From: a virus
DNA: 64,000 bases
IMG/VR virus record: IMGVR_UViG_3300033552_000001
Span: 1-64,000 of that record
Strand: one strand, 5' to 3'
Each line of letters opens with the position of its first letter. Within the stretch, counting starts at the first letter, position 1. Below, piece by piece: positions 1 to 6,329 of the stretch. Both the position numbers and the translations under genes were made by a program. Below the pieces are notes generated by a model. That model saw only the letters and a program-made list of their open reading frames with translations, ran no database searches and was not told where the DNA came from.

Positions 1-268
1 CCACTATCCTAATATTAGGAAAATTCTCATTTTTATAAGCCAGAATATTCTAGAAAAAAAAATGTTTATTATTATTGCTGCCTACACACATTTGCAACTG
101 TGTGATAATAATGTCATCTTTTAATTAATTATATAATATTATTAGGACTTTTATTGTATTTCAAAATCATATACAACTCATGTGTTTTATTCCTAACTCT
201 CTATACCAGCTTTGATTTCTTTACCAGCTATTATAATATTATTAATCAGTCAGATGCAAATATAAAAT
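1..268. other. Gene-free left edge of the window
   Basis: I see no convincing gene here. It holds a perfect 12-bp palindrome CCTAATATTAGG at 8-19, and two copies of TACCAGCT at 204-211 and 222-229, spaced 18 bp apart. The palindrome could be part of a terminator or protein-binding site of a gene left of the window. This cannot be decided from the sequence. Confidence 0.4.
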
Positions 269-293
269 AGAGATGCTATAAAATAACATCTCT
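269..293 (-). terminator. Terminator of the minus-strand small-gene cluster
   Basis: Inverted repeat AGAGATG (269-275) / CATCTCT (287-293) with an 11-nt loop. Read on the minus strand, the stem is followed by an AT-rich, T-rich tail. It lies just downstream of the last gene of the cluster (stop at 325), where an intrinsic terminator is expected. Confidence 0.65.
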
Positions 294-324
294 AATTACA
301 CAACATTCACTTTTAAACAAATTC

Positions 325-735
325 TTAACTAAATTCACAATCTAAAAATTCTAATCCATCAACAATTGAAAAATAAGAATCATCATTTCTTTTATGTGAT
401 TTTGTGAAAGGTCTTCCTAAAACAACATTGTTCCAGAAGACTTCAAATGCAATTAACTCACCATATTCATCTTCTATGTAATTAAGCTCTAAGAACTCAA
501 TTAAAGATGCTTTATCATGATAATATAACTTGTCATTAAGATTAAATAAAAATACCCAACCATAAGATGATTTTCCAATATGAATTTTTTCACATTCTTC
601 AATTTTATTATCAAAATATTCATTGATGATAGGACATAATTCATCAACATTAACTGTTCTATCTAACATCAAAATTCTTTTTTCTTCCAATGCTTTTATT
701 TTTTTTATTGGAAGGCAACTATAATTTGTTCCCAA
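325..735 (-). CDS. Small phage protein of the MGTNY / HIGKSS-GW family, TTG start
   Basis: 136 aa. The N-terminus MGTNY and the central motif HIGKSSYGWVF (about residues 52-62) resemble a widespread but uncharacterised family of small phage proteins that begin MGTNYY and carry an LHIGKSSAGW-like motif. That family start supports the TTG codon at 735-733 as the true initiator; no ATG in frame gives MGTNY. The TTG follows an A/T-rich leader as in neighbouring genes. It is the last gene before the terminator at 269-293. Function unknown; probably an early accessory gene. Confidence 0.8.
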   Translation of the reverse strand: MGTNYSCLPIKKIKALEEKRILMLDRTVNVDELCPIINEYFDNKIEECEKIHIGKSSYGWVFLFNLNDKLYYHDKASLIEFLELNYIEDEYGELIAFEVFWNNVVLGRPFTKSHKRNDDSYFSIVDGLEFLDCEFS

Positions 736-778
736 TGTTTTATTTTTTTAAACTGTGAAACAATTCCTTATGAAATTG

Positions 779-856
779 TTATTTGTTTTTTCCTGTTATA
801 AAATCAAATATGTAATAAACTACTACAAATCCTATAATAAATAATATTGTATTCAT
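779..856 (-). CDS. 25-aa single-span membrane peptide
   Basis: Small open frame from ATG at 856, preceded by TTTAAACAAGAAAAAA, the leader type seen before most genes of this cluster. The peptide is one hydrophobic helix (ILFIIGFVVVYYIF) with a short Lys-rich C-terminus, as in small phage membrane peptides. It fills what would otherwise be a gap between two genes. Its short length keeps confidence moderate. Confidence 0.5.
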   Translation of the reverse strand: MNTILFIIGFVVVYYIFDFITGKNK

Positions 857-891
857 TTTTTTCTTGTTTAAATTAAAATAAATTGTTTTTG

Positions 892-1080
892 TTATTGATT
901 TGGATTTAAAATGTCCCAATAATTTTCATCATCATCCATTAATTTTTTTTTACTCTTAAAATCAATATTCCTTCTTGTTTTCTGTAAAATATTAAGAAGT
1001 TGTACATTAGTTAATGGGATTTCACCATTAATTTCAACAGACCTCTCTAAGAGTCTAATCAATTCTAATAATTCTTCCAT
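892..1080 (-). CDS. Hypothetical 62-aa protein
   Basis: Short helical N-terminal part (MEELLELIRLLERS), then a basic and acidic C-terminus. It starts 1 bp after the stop of the upstream gene (stop at 1082), so the two are probably translationally coupled. No family recognised. Confidence 0.6.
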   Translation of the reverse strand: MEELLELIRLLERSVEINGEIPLTNVQLLNILQKTRRNIDFKSKKKLMDDDENYWDILNPNQ

Positions 1081-1081
1081 G

Positions 1082-1279
1082 TTATTTATTTGGATAAAAA
1101 TTTACTTTTGGTAATATAATCCATTCAGCATATTTATTTTCTTTATAAGCATAATCTAATGCCTGTTCTTGACTACTAAATGTTTTGTTTGTAATATAAA
1201 GTCCATCATAAGGTAATGATTGATCAACCATTACTGCTATGTAGGTTGTTTCAATAGTATAATCTTTTATAAGATCCAT
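1082..1279 (-). CDS. Hypothetical 65-aa protein
   Basis: Mixed alpha/beta small protein. The segment FSSQEQALDYAYKENKYAEW is typical of small phage proteins that process a peptide or RNA, but no function can be assigned. ATG at 1279 is preceded by the cluster leader TTTAAACAATAACAACATG, which fixes the start. Confidence 0.65.
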   Translation of the reverse strand: MDLIKDYTIETTYIAVMVDQSLPYDGLYITNKTFSSQEQALDYAYKENKYAEWIILPKVNFYPNK

Positions 1280-1301
1280 GTTGTTATTGTTTAAAATTGT
1301 T

Positions 1302-1514
1302 TTATTTTACTTTAAAATCAAAACACCTTTTGATGCAATATAAACTTCTTACATCATAGAATTCATTACTAAATGAATCCATAATTACTTGATCATCCAA
1401 TTCAGGATCAACAGCAATTTGTCTTGCTAAATCTAATAGTTTAATAGTAATAGAATTAGAATCACTGTTAGATGCTGATAATTCTAACATTTGTATAAGT
1501 AATTGAGTGTTCAT
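1302..1514 (-). CDS. Hypothetical 70-aa protein
   Basis: The frame is open further upstream (to 1607), but the cluster leader TTTAAACAATAATAACATG places the start at 1514, giving MNTQLLIQMLELSAS. The upstream part overlaps a separate small gene (1537-1665). Acidic, mostly helical. No family recognised. Confidence 0.65.
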   Translation of the reverse strand: MNTQLLIQMLELSASNSDSNSITIKLLDLARQIAVDPELDDQVIMDSFSNEFYDVRSLYCIKRCFDFKVK

Positions 1515-1536
1515 GTTATTATTGTTTAAAATGAAA

Positions 1537-1665
1537 TTAAATAAGAGAAATTGCCAAACTAATGGCATTGTTAACTGTTTGACCTTTCCTAATATAATAG
1601 TTAGCAAGATCTAATTCAGCAATACTCATTGGAATATTACTGCCAGATATATAATATTTTTTCAT
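1537..1665 (-). CDS. Hypothetical 42-aa protein
   Basis: Small gene with ATG at 1665 preceded by leader TTTAAACAATATTAACATG; ends with TAA at 1537-1539. Sequence begins MKKYYISGSNIPMSIAELDL. It fits exactly between its neighbours with their usual spacing, and its leader is as good as theirs. Function unknown. Confidence 0.55.
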   Translation of the reverse strand: MKKYYISGSNIPMSIAELDLANYYIRKGQTVNNAISLAISLI

Positions 1666-1681
1666 GTTAATATTGTTTAAA

Positions 1682-1924
1682 TTATCCTGCTCTAAATGAT
1701 GCACATATTACACCATGTTCTTGATTTTCATTTGCTGTACCAATTTCTTCACAAATAATTTTGTTTTTACTAAATGCCCAAGAAGTACAATAATCATCTT
1801 CTATAAAAACACTACCATTTGGTTTAATACACTTAGCATCATCTTCATTTTCTGCACAAACAACACATGAATCATATTCATCATAGCCTGTTTGATAATT
1901 TACTGTTAATAAATAAAGTTTCAT
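1682..1924 (-). CDS. MKLYLL-type small phage protein
   Basis: 80 aa. The N-terminus MKLYLLTVNYQTGYDEYDSC and the segment VVCAENEDDAKCI match a common type of small phage protein of unknown function (MKLYLL..., YDEYD..., AE...A). Another gene in this cluster (2757-3053) starts with the same MKLYLL, so the two may be distant paralogues. Four cysteines could bind a metal, but spacing is irregular. Confidence 0.7.
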   Translation of the reverse strand: MKLYLLTVNYQTGYDEYDSCVVCAENEDDAKCIKPNGSVFIEDDYCTSWAFSKNKIICEEIGTANENQEHGVICASFRAG

Positions 1925-1944
1925 TGTTTTTTTATTTAAATTGT

Positions 1945-2139
1945 TTAATACTGATTATGCCAACATTCATCTGAATTAAATTCATTAGCCATATCACCAT
2001 TTAGTGAAAAAGTCTGTTTGGGTAAAGACTTTTCACTATTTCTAACAATCATTTTTAATGTGTTGATTAAATGTGAAGTTGACATTTCATCAATATTTAT
2101 TTTCTGACCACTTTTCATAGTCCAATATATTGTTTCCAT
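1945..2139 (-). CDS. Small phage protein, HLxNT-motif family
   Basis: 64 aa. YWTMKSGQKINIDEMSTSHL followed by INTLKMIVRN resembles a small conserved phage protein type with the pattern W-T-x-x-G-x-x-I-x-I-x-x-M-x-x-x-H-L-x-N-T. Role unknown. The leader before ATG 2139 is TTTAAATAAAAAATAAAATG, a variant of the cluster leader. Confidence 0.65.
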   Translation of the reverse strand: METIYWTMKSGQKINIDEMSTSHLINTLKMIVRNSEKSLPKQTFSLNGDMANEFNSDECWHNQY

Positions 2140-2140
2140 T

Positions 2141-2332
2141 TTATTTTTTATTTAAATTATTTAAATTTTTAAAATGACTATTTAATCTTTTTTTCCAATC
2201 ATTGTTTCTAACTCTTTTTTTATATAAAACAGAATTGTCTTCAAATGAATTTGTAATTGTAAAAGTTTTACCCAAACTATTAAATACATCTGTATAAACT
2301 CCATATTCTTTTTCTGATAATGTATGTTCCAT
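2141..2332 (-). CDS. Hypothetical 63-aa protein
   Basis: The frame is open to 2365, but the leader TTAAACAACAATAAAATG places the start at 2332 (MEHTLSEKEYGVYTDVFNSL). The C-terminus is basic and Asn/Lys-rich. No family recognised. Confidence 0.6.
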   Translation of the reverse strand: MEHTLSEKEYGVYTDVFNSLGKTFTITNSFEDNSVLYKKRVRNNDWKKRLNSHFKNLNNLNKK

Positions 2333-2343
2333 TTTATTGTTGT

Positions 2344-2595
2344 TTAATATTTGAAAATTTTCCATTGATATTTTGTTTTTCCTTTTGGAATTTTATAATT
2401 TAATTCATAAGAATAAGAAAGAAAATCAAAATATATCATGTGTTTCTTTGTAAAATATTCTTTTTTATCTTCACAAGTAGAAAAAAATCTCATCCAGAAT
2501 GTAGGAAGAAATTTATACTTTTCACAAAGTTTATAAGTAAACTTTTGAAATTTACTATCTCCATTATATCCAAATGAAATTTCTATATTTTTCAT
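2344..2595 (-). CDS. Hypothetical 83-aa protein
   Basis: Aromatic-rich, basic small protein (MKNIEISFGYNGDSKFQKF at the N-terminus). ATG at 2595 sits directly behind a full leader TTTAAACAACAATAACATG. The stop codon of the upstream gene lies inside this leader. Function unknown. Confidence 0.65.
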   Translation of the reverse strand: MKNIEISFGYNGDSKFQKFTYKLCEKYKFLPTFWMRFFSTCEDKKEYFTKKHMIYFDFLSYSYELNYKIPKGKTKYQWKIFKY

Positions 2596-2596
2596 G

Positions 2597-2755
2597 TTAT
2601 TGTTGTTTAAAATATGATTTAATTGTTACTGCTACCACATATAGAGTAATACAAAAGACAAATAGAATAAATAATATCATTAAATAATATTCTTGATAAT
2701 ACTCTATCAAGAATATATTTAATGCAAATGCTAAAATAAGTATGAGATATTTCAT
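2597..2755 (-). CDS. 52-aa protein with two membrane helices
   Basis: Start taken at ATG 2755 (MKYLILILAFALNIFLIEYY), preceded by AACCAACAATAAT, rather than the longer frame to 2797. Two hydrophobic stretches (about residues 2-18 and 24-45) and a short basic tail KSYFKQQ suggest an inner-membrane protein. Its last codons (AAA CAA CAA TAA) are formed by the leader of the next gene. Confidence 0.6.
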   Translation of the reverse strand: MKYLILILAFALNIFLIEYYQEYYLMILFILFVFCITLYVVAVTIKSYFKQQ

Positions 2756-2756
2756 A

Positions 2757-3053
2757 TTATTGTTGGTTATATTCTGGAACTTCTTGCTCATAATCATCTT
2801 GATTTAAATCAGGATAAAGATTGTCATCAATACTAATTTCATTAATCTCAACATCAGAATCAATTTCAGTGATAATTAATTCTTGCAAACCATTTCCACA
2901 TTGAGCATGAAATTCTATTGGAATATATTCAGCCAATATTTTATTTGGAACTTCTTTTGATGTATAAACACCAATTGTTACTAATCCAGAATATTCCAAA
3001 TCACCAAAATTACCTTGATGAAAGGTTTTTTGTTGTAATAAATAAAGTTTCAT
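2757..3053 (-). CDS. MKLYLL-type acidic protein, 98 aa
   Basis: Starts MKLYLLQQKTFHQGNFGDLE and ends in a strongly acidic, Gln-rich tail (YPDLNQDDYEQEVPEYNQQ). The shared MKLYLL start suggests a relationship to the 80-aa gene at 1682-1924. No known function. Confidence 0.65.
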   Translation of the reverse strand: MKLYLLQQKTFHQGNFGDLEYSGLVTIGVYTSKEVPNKILAEYIPIEFHAQCGNGLQELIITEIDSDVEINEISIDDNLYPDLNQDDYEQEVPEYNQQ

Positions 3054-3058
3054 AATTT

Positions 3059-3184
3059 CTATTGATTTAAAATGTTAAACATTAGTTGAGATATTTCAAC
3101 ATAACTTGATTTATTAAATCTGTAAATTTTTATTTCCAAAGAAGTTGCTGCAACTTCTGATAGATAAAAATAATAATATTTCAT
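3059..3184 (-). CDS. Hypothetical 41-aa protein
   Basis: The frame is open to 3241, but ATG at 3184 overlaps the stop of the upstream 51-aa gene (TAATG) and follows TTTAAATTAATG, so this is the likelier start (MKYYYFYLSEVAATS). Tyr-rich N-terminus. No family recognised. Confidence 0.45.
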   Translation of the reverse strand: MKYYYFYLSEVAATSLEIKIYRFNKSSYVEISQLMFNILNQ

Positions 3185-3339
3185 TAATTTAAACCAATAC
3201 AAAATAGCATGCACATATTGTAATTCAACTGTGCCAAGCAACCTTCAATCATCATACCATCTGCATTTTTAAATACAGTGGTTGATATATTAGAAACTCT
3301 CATTTTAGGAGTTTCATACAATTGTGTTTTAATTATCAT
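3184..3339 (-). CDS. Hypothetical 51-aa protein
   Basis: ATG at 3339 follows the leader TTTAAACAACAAGAAAATG. The sequence starts MIIKTQLYETPKMRVSNIS. The stop TAA (3186-3184) overlaps the ATG of the next gene, indicating coupled translation. It fills the gap between its neighbours. Confidence 0.5.
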   Translation of the reverse strand: MIIKTQLYETPKMRVSNISTTVFKNADGMMIEGCLAQLNYNMCMLFCIGLN

Positions 3340-3350
3340 TTTCTTGTTGT

Positions 3351-3563
3351 TTAAATATTTAAATATTTATTTGATAATTCTCTTGCCACCCCTAAACCAC
3401 AATTAAATGTGTTATTAAAAGCAATTGCTAAGGGAATTTCCCTTAATTCTAATTTAGATTCTCTATAATTTTCAAAAAAGGAATCATAAGACATACCATT
3501 AAATTTATTTTTTAATTGACAATGTATGTCTATTTGTTGTCTGAATGTTAATTCAATGCTCAT
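3351..3563 (-). CDS. Hypothetical 70-aa protein
   Basis: ATG at 3563 follows the leader TTTAAACAGCAATATCATG. Sequence MSIELTFRQQIDIHCQLKNK; a mostly helical, soluble protein. No family recognised. Confidence 0.65.
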   Translation of the reverse strand: MSIELTFRQQIDIHCQLKNKFNGMSYDSFFENYRESKLELREIPLAIAFNNTFNCGLGVARELSNKYLNI

Positions 3564-3582
3564 GATATTGCTGTTTAAACTG

Positions 3583-3744
3583 TTATTGTTTAGTTACTTT
3601 CATTGTAAATAAAATACCAAATATAACTAGCAATGATACTGCTATATTTTGAAATGATAATACTTGTATTGTAATTGATAATATTTGTTTAATTGCACAA
3701 ATAGCAATAATCACAACAAATATTATTATGAATGGATTTTTCAT
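3583..3744 (-). CDS. 53-aa protein with two membrane helices
   Basis: ATG at 3744, stop TAA at 3583-3585. Two hydrophobic segments (FIIIFVVIIAICAI, then IAVSLLVIFGILF) separated by a short polar turn. This is the first gene of the leftward cluster next to the origin-like block. The leader is weaker here (TTTTAATAAAATG). Probably an early membrane protein. Confidence 0.55.
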   Translation of the reverse strand: MKNPFIIIFVVIIAICAIKQILSITIQVLSFQNIAVSLLVIFGILFTMKVTKQ

Positions 3745-3759
3745 TTTATTAAAAGTTTG

Positions 3760-3835
3760 AAGGTTTTTAAAAAGATTTTTTTCTTATATATATATCATTC
3801 TTTTTATTATTATATATATGTAAAAATAAAGTACA
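3760..3835. other. AT-rich tract, possible DNA-unwinding element
   Basis: A 76-bp stretch almost free of G and C, with alternating TA runs on both sides of a T-rich middle. It lies between the divergent small-gene cluster and the 21-bp iterons. Low-melting tracts beside iterons are typical of replication origins, so a role as an unwinding region is inferred. Promoter activity for the leftward cluster is an alternative. Confidence 0.4.
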
Positions 3836-3884
3836 TAATATATTGATTATCAGATAGTTATAAAAGGTGTTTGTTAGAAGTCAG

Positions 3885-3980
3885 CATGAATTTGTACGAA
3901 ATTAATACAAATTCATGTCAAATTGTTACAAATTCATGCTTGATTCTCACAAATTCATGCTGAAATGTTACAAAATTGTC
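3885..3980. repeat. 21-bp iterons upstream of the Rep-like gene
   Basis: Three exact copies of ACAAATTCATG start at 3907, 3928 and 3949. A degenerate copy (ACAAAATTGTC) starts at 3970. The period is exactly 21 bp throughout. One inverted copy, CATGAATTTGT, lies at 3885-3895. Spacing of two helical turns puts all copies on one DNA face, as in plasmid iterons bound by an initiator or in operator arrays. They sit between the AT-rich tract and the promoter of the RepL-like gene at 4075. Confidence 0.8.
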
Positions 3981-4021
3981 GGAATAAAAACAAGAAATGT
4001 TAGATATTCTTCATTTTACAG

Positions 4022-4052
4022 TTGTATGCTTGATAAATTATAACTAAATTTG
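4022..4052 (+). promoter_or_regulatory. Bacteroidetes-type promoter for the Rep-like gene
   Basis: TTG at 4022-4024, a 20-nt spacer, then TAAATTTG at 4045-4052. This matches the known Bacteroidetes sigma-factor consensus (TTG near -33, TAnnTTTG near -7). It is 22 bp upstream of ATG 4075 and just downstream of the iterons, so initiator binding could autoregulate it. Confidence 0.75.
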
Positions 4053-4074
4053 TTAAAGTTTAAACAACAATGTA

Positions 4075-4575
4075 ATGAAAGAAACAATAAAAACAATAGA
4101 ATCTTTATTAAATATAGAACCAACCCAAGAGCCAGAGTTTATTAAATTATATTTAAAAGATGTTGGTAAGTTATGGGAGTTAGATAATTCTGGTCAAATT
4201 ATATTTGGAGAAATGTTAAAATTAGTTACTTATAACCCAAGTGATAGTATTCACAATTTAGTAATTCTAAGTGCTGCAAGAAAACAAAGGATATGTGAAA
4301 AGTTATCAAATAAACAAAGTACGGCTTATGTTTATTATAAAAGAGGTTTGACAAATTTAATTGATAAAAAAGTAATTTATTCATTAGAAAAAGATACTTA
4401 TTTAATCAATCCTGATATTTGTGCTAAAACTAATTGGACTAATGTAGAAATGTTAAAATCTATTAAATTAGAAATAACTTATGAAGCATCTAGTAGAACT
4501 TTAATTACAATAGTAGAAGATAATCCATATTTGTATAAAGAAAAATTAGAAACTTTTAGAAGTAATGAGTCTTAA
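4075..4575 (+). CDS. RepL-like winged-helix replication initiator (putative)
   Basis: 166 aa. After a variable N-terminus, residues about 65-115 form a winged-helix pattern: a helix, then KQSTAYVYYKRGLTNLIDKK (recognition helix region), then VIYSLEKDTYLINPDICAK. The final element, a hairpin ending in Y-x-[IV]-N-P-D, is characteristic of RepL-type plasmid initiators and related phage proteins; RepL-like genes have been reported in crAss-like phages. The iterons immediately upstream fit an initiator that binds its own origin. Expected role: origin recognition, possibly also autorepression. A purely transcriptional regulator is the main alternative. Confidence 0.65.
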   Translation: MKETIKTIESLLNIEPTQEPEFIKLYLKDVGKLWELDNSGQIIFGEMLKLVTYNPSDSIHNLVILSAARKQRICEKLSNKQSTAYVYYKRGLTNLIDKKVIYSLEKDTYLINPDICAKTNWTNVEMLKSIKLEITYEASSRTLITIVEDNPYLYKEKLETFRSNES

Positions 4576-4595
4576 ATACATAACAAAATAATATA

Positions 4596-4808
4596 ATGAT
4601 AGAAGAATCTAAAAAACTAAAAGATAGAAGTAAATATACTTACCATTATATTGAAGATTTACATGGAATGAATAAAATAACAGATTGGGAAGCAACCTTT
4701 TTAGTTAATCTTATTAAGTTTAAAAAACTATCTCTAAAACAAAAAGAATGGTTTAATAAGATTGATAAAAAGGTTAAATCAGGAAAAAGTTATTATAAGT
4801 ATAATTAA
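4596..4808 (+). CDS. Hypothetical 70-aa basic protein
   Basis: Lies 20 bp after the Rep-like gene and is probably co-transcribed. The C-terminal half (LSLKQKEWFNKIDKKVKSGK) resembles a short basic segment seen in several phage DNA-associated proteins (L-x-x-K-Q-x-x-W-x-x-x-I). A DNA-binding helper is possible, but no function can be assigned. Confidence 0.6.
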   Translation: MIEESKKLKDRSKYTYHYIEDLHGMNKITDWEATFLVNLIKFKKLSLKQKEWFNKIDKKVKSGKSYYKYN

Positions 4809-4933
4809 AAATAGCTATAATCTATATGACAAGGTGTAAAAAATAGATAAAAATTATAAGATATAAAGGGTAGTTGATGGTATTGTTACATCAAAAAACA
4901 CCAATTTTTATTTTTTAACTCCTTAAAAATCAA

Positions 4934-4974
4934 GTAGTTATAAAAGATAATTAAAAATCATCCATTATAACTAC
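4934..4974. terminator. Bidirectional terminator between convergent genes
   Basis: Perfect 10-bp inverted repeat GTAGTTATAA (4934-4943) / TTATAACTAC (4965-4974) with a 21-nt loop. It lies between the plus-strand gene ending at 4808 and the minus-strand gene ending at 4985. A related string (GATAGTTATAAAAGG) occurs once more near 3853, beside the iterons. Confidence 0.6.
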
Positions 4975-4984
4975 CTAAATTTAC

Positions 4985-5161
4985 CTAAACTCTTTCATAA
5001 GGTTCTTCTTCACTATAAAGTGAACAAAAATTAGAACACTTCTCTTGTGTTCCACTAAATAATACAACTTTTTCTGCTAAGTATTCTGAATAACTACTAT
5101 CCATATAGGATAGGTGATTTGTAGATTGAAAGTCTACAAATACTGAAAATTGATTTTCCAT
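4985..5161 (-). CDS. Hypothetical 58-aa protein
   Basis: ATG at 5161 follows a leader TTTAAACAACAATATAATG; ends with TAG (4987-4985). Sequence MENQFSVFVDFQSTNHLSYM..., with an acidic C-terminus. The leader match is strong evidence that it is translated. Function unknown. Confidence 0.55.
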   Translation of the reverse strand: MENQFSVFVDFQSTNHLSYMDSSYSEYLAEKVVLFSGTQEKCSNFCSLYSEEEPYERV

Positions 5162-5187
5162 TATATTGTTGTTTAAAATGTTTAATT

Positions 5188-5229
5188 AAAAAAAAAGAAG
5201 ATAAGAATGTAGAATCAATCCACATTCTT
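5188..5229 (-). terminator. Intrinsic terminator ending the hairpin-array transcript
   Basis: On the minus strand, stem AAGAATGT / ACATTCTT (5229-5203) is followed after a few bases by nine T (A-run at 5188-5196). It lies directly between the hairpin array and the leader of the next minus-strand gene, so it would end transcription of the array. Confidence 0.65.
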
Positions 5230-5240
5230 ATTTAATAATT

Positions 5241-5543
5241 TTGGCATGTCTGCAATATTACTCCAACATGCTTATGTTATAAATAGTGTTAGTTTCTTTT
5301 CATGCAGATTCTATGACTTATGAGGTCATCGAGTTGTTGAAACATCTATTATAACAGTTGATTTCTATCAACAATATTCTATCAATTCAGGACAGGCAAA
5401 TAGCTAATTTCTATTAGCAATAACAGGTTTTTTCAACAAACCTATAAATAACTTCCGTTCATTTGATTAAATCAAATAAGTTAAGAAGGTTTAAGCCTTT
5501 TAATGTGATGCTTATCACAATACCATTTGACTATTTAAAGTCA
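5241..5543 (-). ncRNA. Array of about ten short hairpins, candidate structured RNA
   Basis: A region without long open frames holds successive small perfect or near-perfect inverted repeats: 5241-5255 (bulged), 5265-5278, 5313-5329, 5357-5372, 5403-5418, 5425-5443, 5461-5477, 5481-5504 (bulged), 5504-5519 and 5528-5543. Stems are 5-8 bp with loops of 3-7 nt. Two loops are AAGC and two are AGAA when read on the minus strand. Many centres are about 23 nt apart, or twice that. The terminator at 5188-5229 would end a minus-strand transcript. A DNA-level role (origin, packaging site) or a decayed gene are alternatives. I recognise no known RNA family. Confidence 0.5.
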
Positions 5544-5596
5544 TAAAGTGTAGCATCTCCAACAGAAATGCAAACACAACCATTAATTGAAACCAT
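5531..5596 (-). CDS. 21-aa peptide at the head of the hairpin array
   Basis: ATG at 5596 follows TTTAAATCATACTAACAATG, a form of the translation leader used throughout this phage, and encodes MVSINGCVCISVGDATLYDF plus one Lys before TAG. The stop lies inside the first hairpin (5528-5543). It could be a leader peptide, or the start of a longer gene broken by the hairpins. Confidence 0.4.
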   Translation of the reverse strand: MVSINGCVCISVGDATLYDFK

Positions 5597-5613
5597 TGTT
5601 AGTATGATTTAAA

Positions 5614-5823
5614 TTATAAAAGCAATTCAAAGTCTGCTTTATGACTCTTAATATAATAATGTAATGCATGAAAACCTACCCCAAATGTTTTAACCTTTAT
5701 TAGAATGAAATCTTTTATTATCTTGTCTGACCAAGTATAATCCGATTTATAGCCCTCTAATATATAAAACAAACAGTTTTTTCTATGCATTACAATGATT
5801 CTAAGAGTTGTTATGAACAACAT
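5614..5823 (-). CDS. Hypothetical 69-aa protein
   Basis: The C-terminal part (KIIKDFILIKVKTFGVGFHA, then LHYYIKSHK) looks like a compact helical domain. It resembles small phage proteins with the pattern F-x-x-x-K-V-x-x-G-x-G-V-G-x-x-A-L-x-Y-Y, of unknown role. The start is uncertain: ATG 5823 overlaps a hairpin (5807-5821); ATG 5790 would give 58 aa. Neither has the usual leader. Confidence 0.5.
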   Translation of the reverse strand: MLFITTLRIIVMHRKNCLFYILEGYKSDYTWSDKIIKDFILIKVKTFGVGFHALHYYIKSHKADFELLL

Positions 5824-5847
5824 GAATGGTACATACCAATCTTAGAA

Positions 5848-5871
5848 TTAGGGAAGATTTCTCCTCCCTAA
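5848..5871 (-). promoter_or_regulatory. Hairpin downstream of the 150-aa gene
   Basis: TTAGGGA (5848-5854) / TCCCTAA (5865-5871) with a 10-nt loop, just after the stop of the gene ending at 5877. No T-tract follows on the minus strand, so it is more likely an mRNA 3'-end stabiliser or weak terminator than a strong intrinsic terminator. Confidence 0.4.
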
Positions 5872-5876
5872 ACTCT

Positions 5877-6329
5877 TTAAGCTCCTACCATTTCAGGTGC
5901 TGTGTTCTCAACAACAATGTCTTTTTGAACAGTTTTGTCAGCAATGAAAACATAGGTAGGAATGCCAGTTTTCAATTCAACAGTAGTACTTCTGTACACC
6001 TGTTGTCCAGTTGCATCCAACCAAATTTCATTAGGCTTAGTTGGATTAACCTTAGCCTTCTGACCTACATACTGTGGTGAATGACTCTCTGTCACAACCA
6101 AAGTATGAGGTAATGGAAACTCCATTCCGTCCTTCAATTTAAGAGCTTTAATCATACCTTCCAAGATTGGTGTTTTGGCTTTCAATAAGCCAGAAACTTT
6201 TACCAATGCAACAATGCCTGCATTAGAAACATAGGTTTCATCAGACAAAGAAATTGAAGACCAATCTGAATTACTAACTGATTGAGTGATGATTGAATTG
6301 TTTGTTGGGTTTAATGTTACAATAGCCAT
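5877..6329 (-). CDS. Conserved-looking 150-aa protein, function unknown
   Basis: Beta-rich soluble protein, MAIVTLNPTNNSIITQSVSN at the N-terminus. It has a run VSGLLKAKTPILEGMIKALK about a third of the way in and an acidic end. Composition (many Val/Thr/Ile, few Lys) differs from the small early genes. It has its own long structured leader (6330-6510) and a 3' hairpin, suggesting strong or regulated expression. A single-stranded DNA-binding or capsid-associated protein could be imagined, but no motif shows either. Confidence 0.75.
   Translation of the reverse strand: MAIVTLNPTNNSIITQSVSNSDWSSISLSDETYVSNAGIVALVKVSGLLKAKTPILEGMIKALKLKDGMEFPLPHTLVVTESHSPQYVGQKAKVNPTKPNEIWLDATGQQVYRSTTVELKTGIPTYVFIADKTVQKDIVVENTAPEMVGA

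Noticed and set aside
3885-3980. CRISPR-like array
   Set aside because: Repeats are only 11 bp, spaced exactly 21 bp without spacer-sized unique segments, and no cas genes are near. Iterons explain them.
5241-5543. tRNA cluster
   Set aside because: Hairpins are short and evenly spread, with no 7-bp acceptor stems at 70-90 nt distance and no TTCRA loops.
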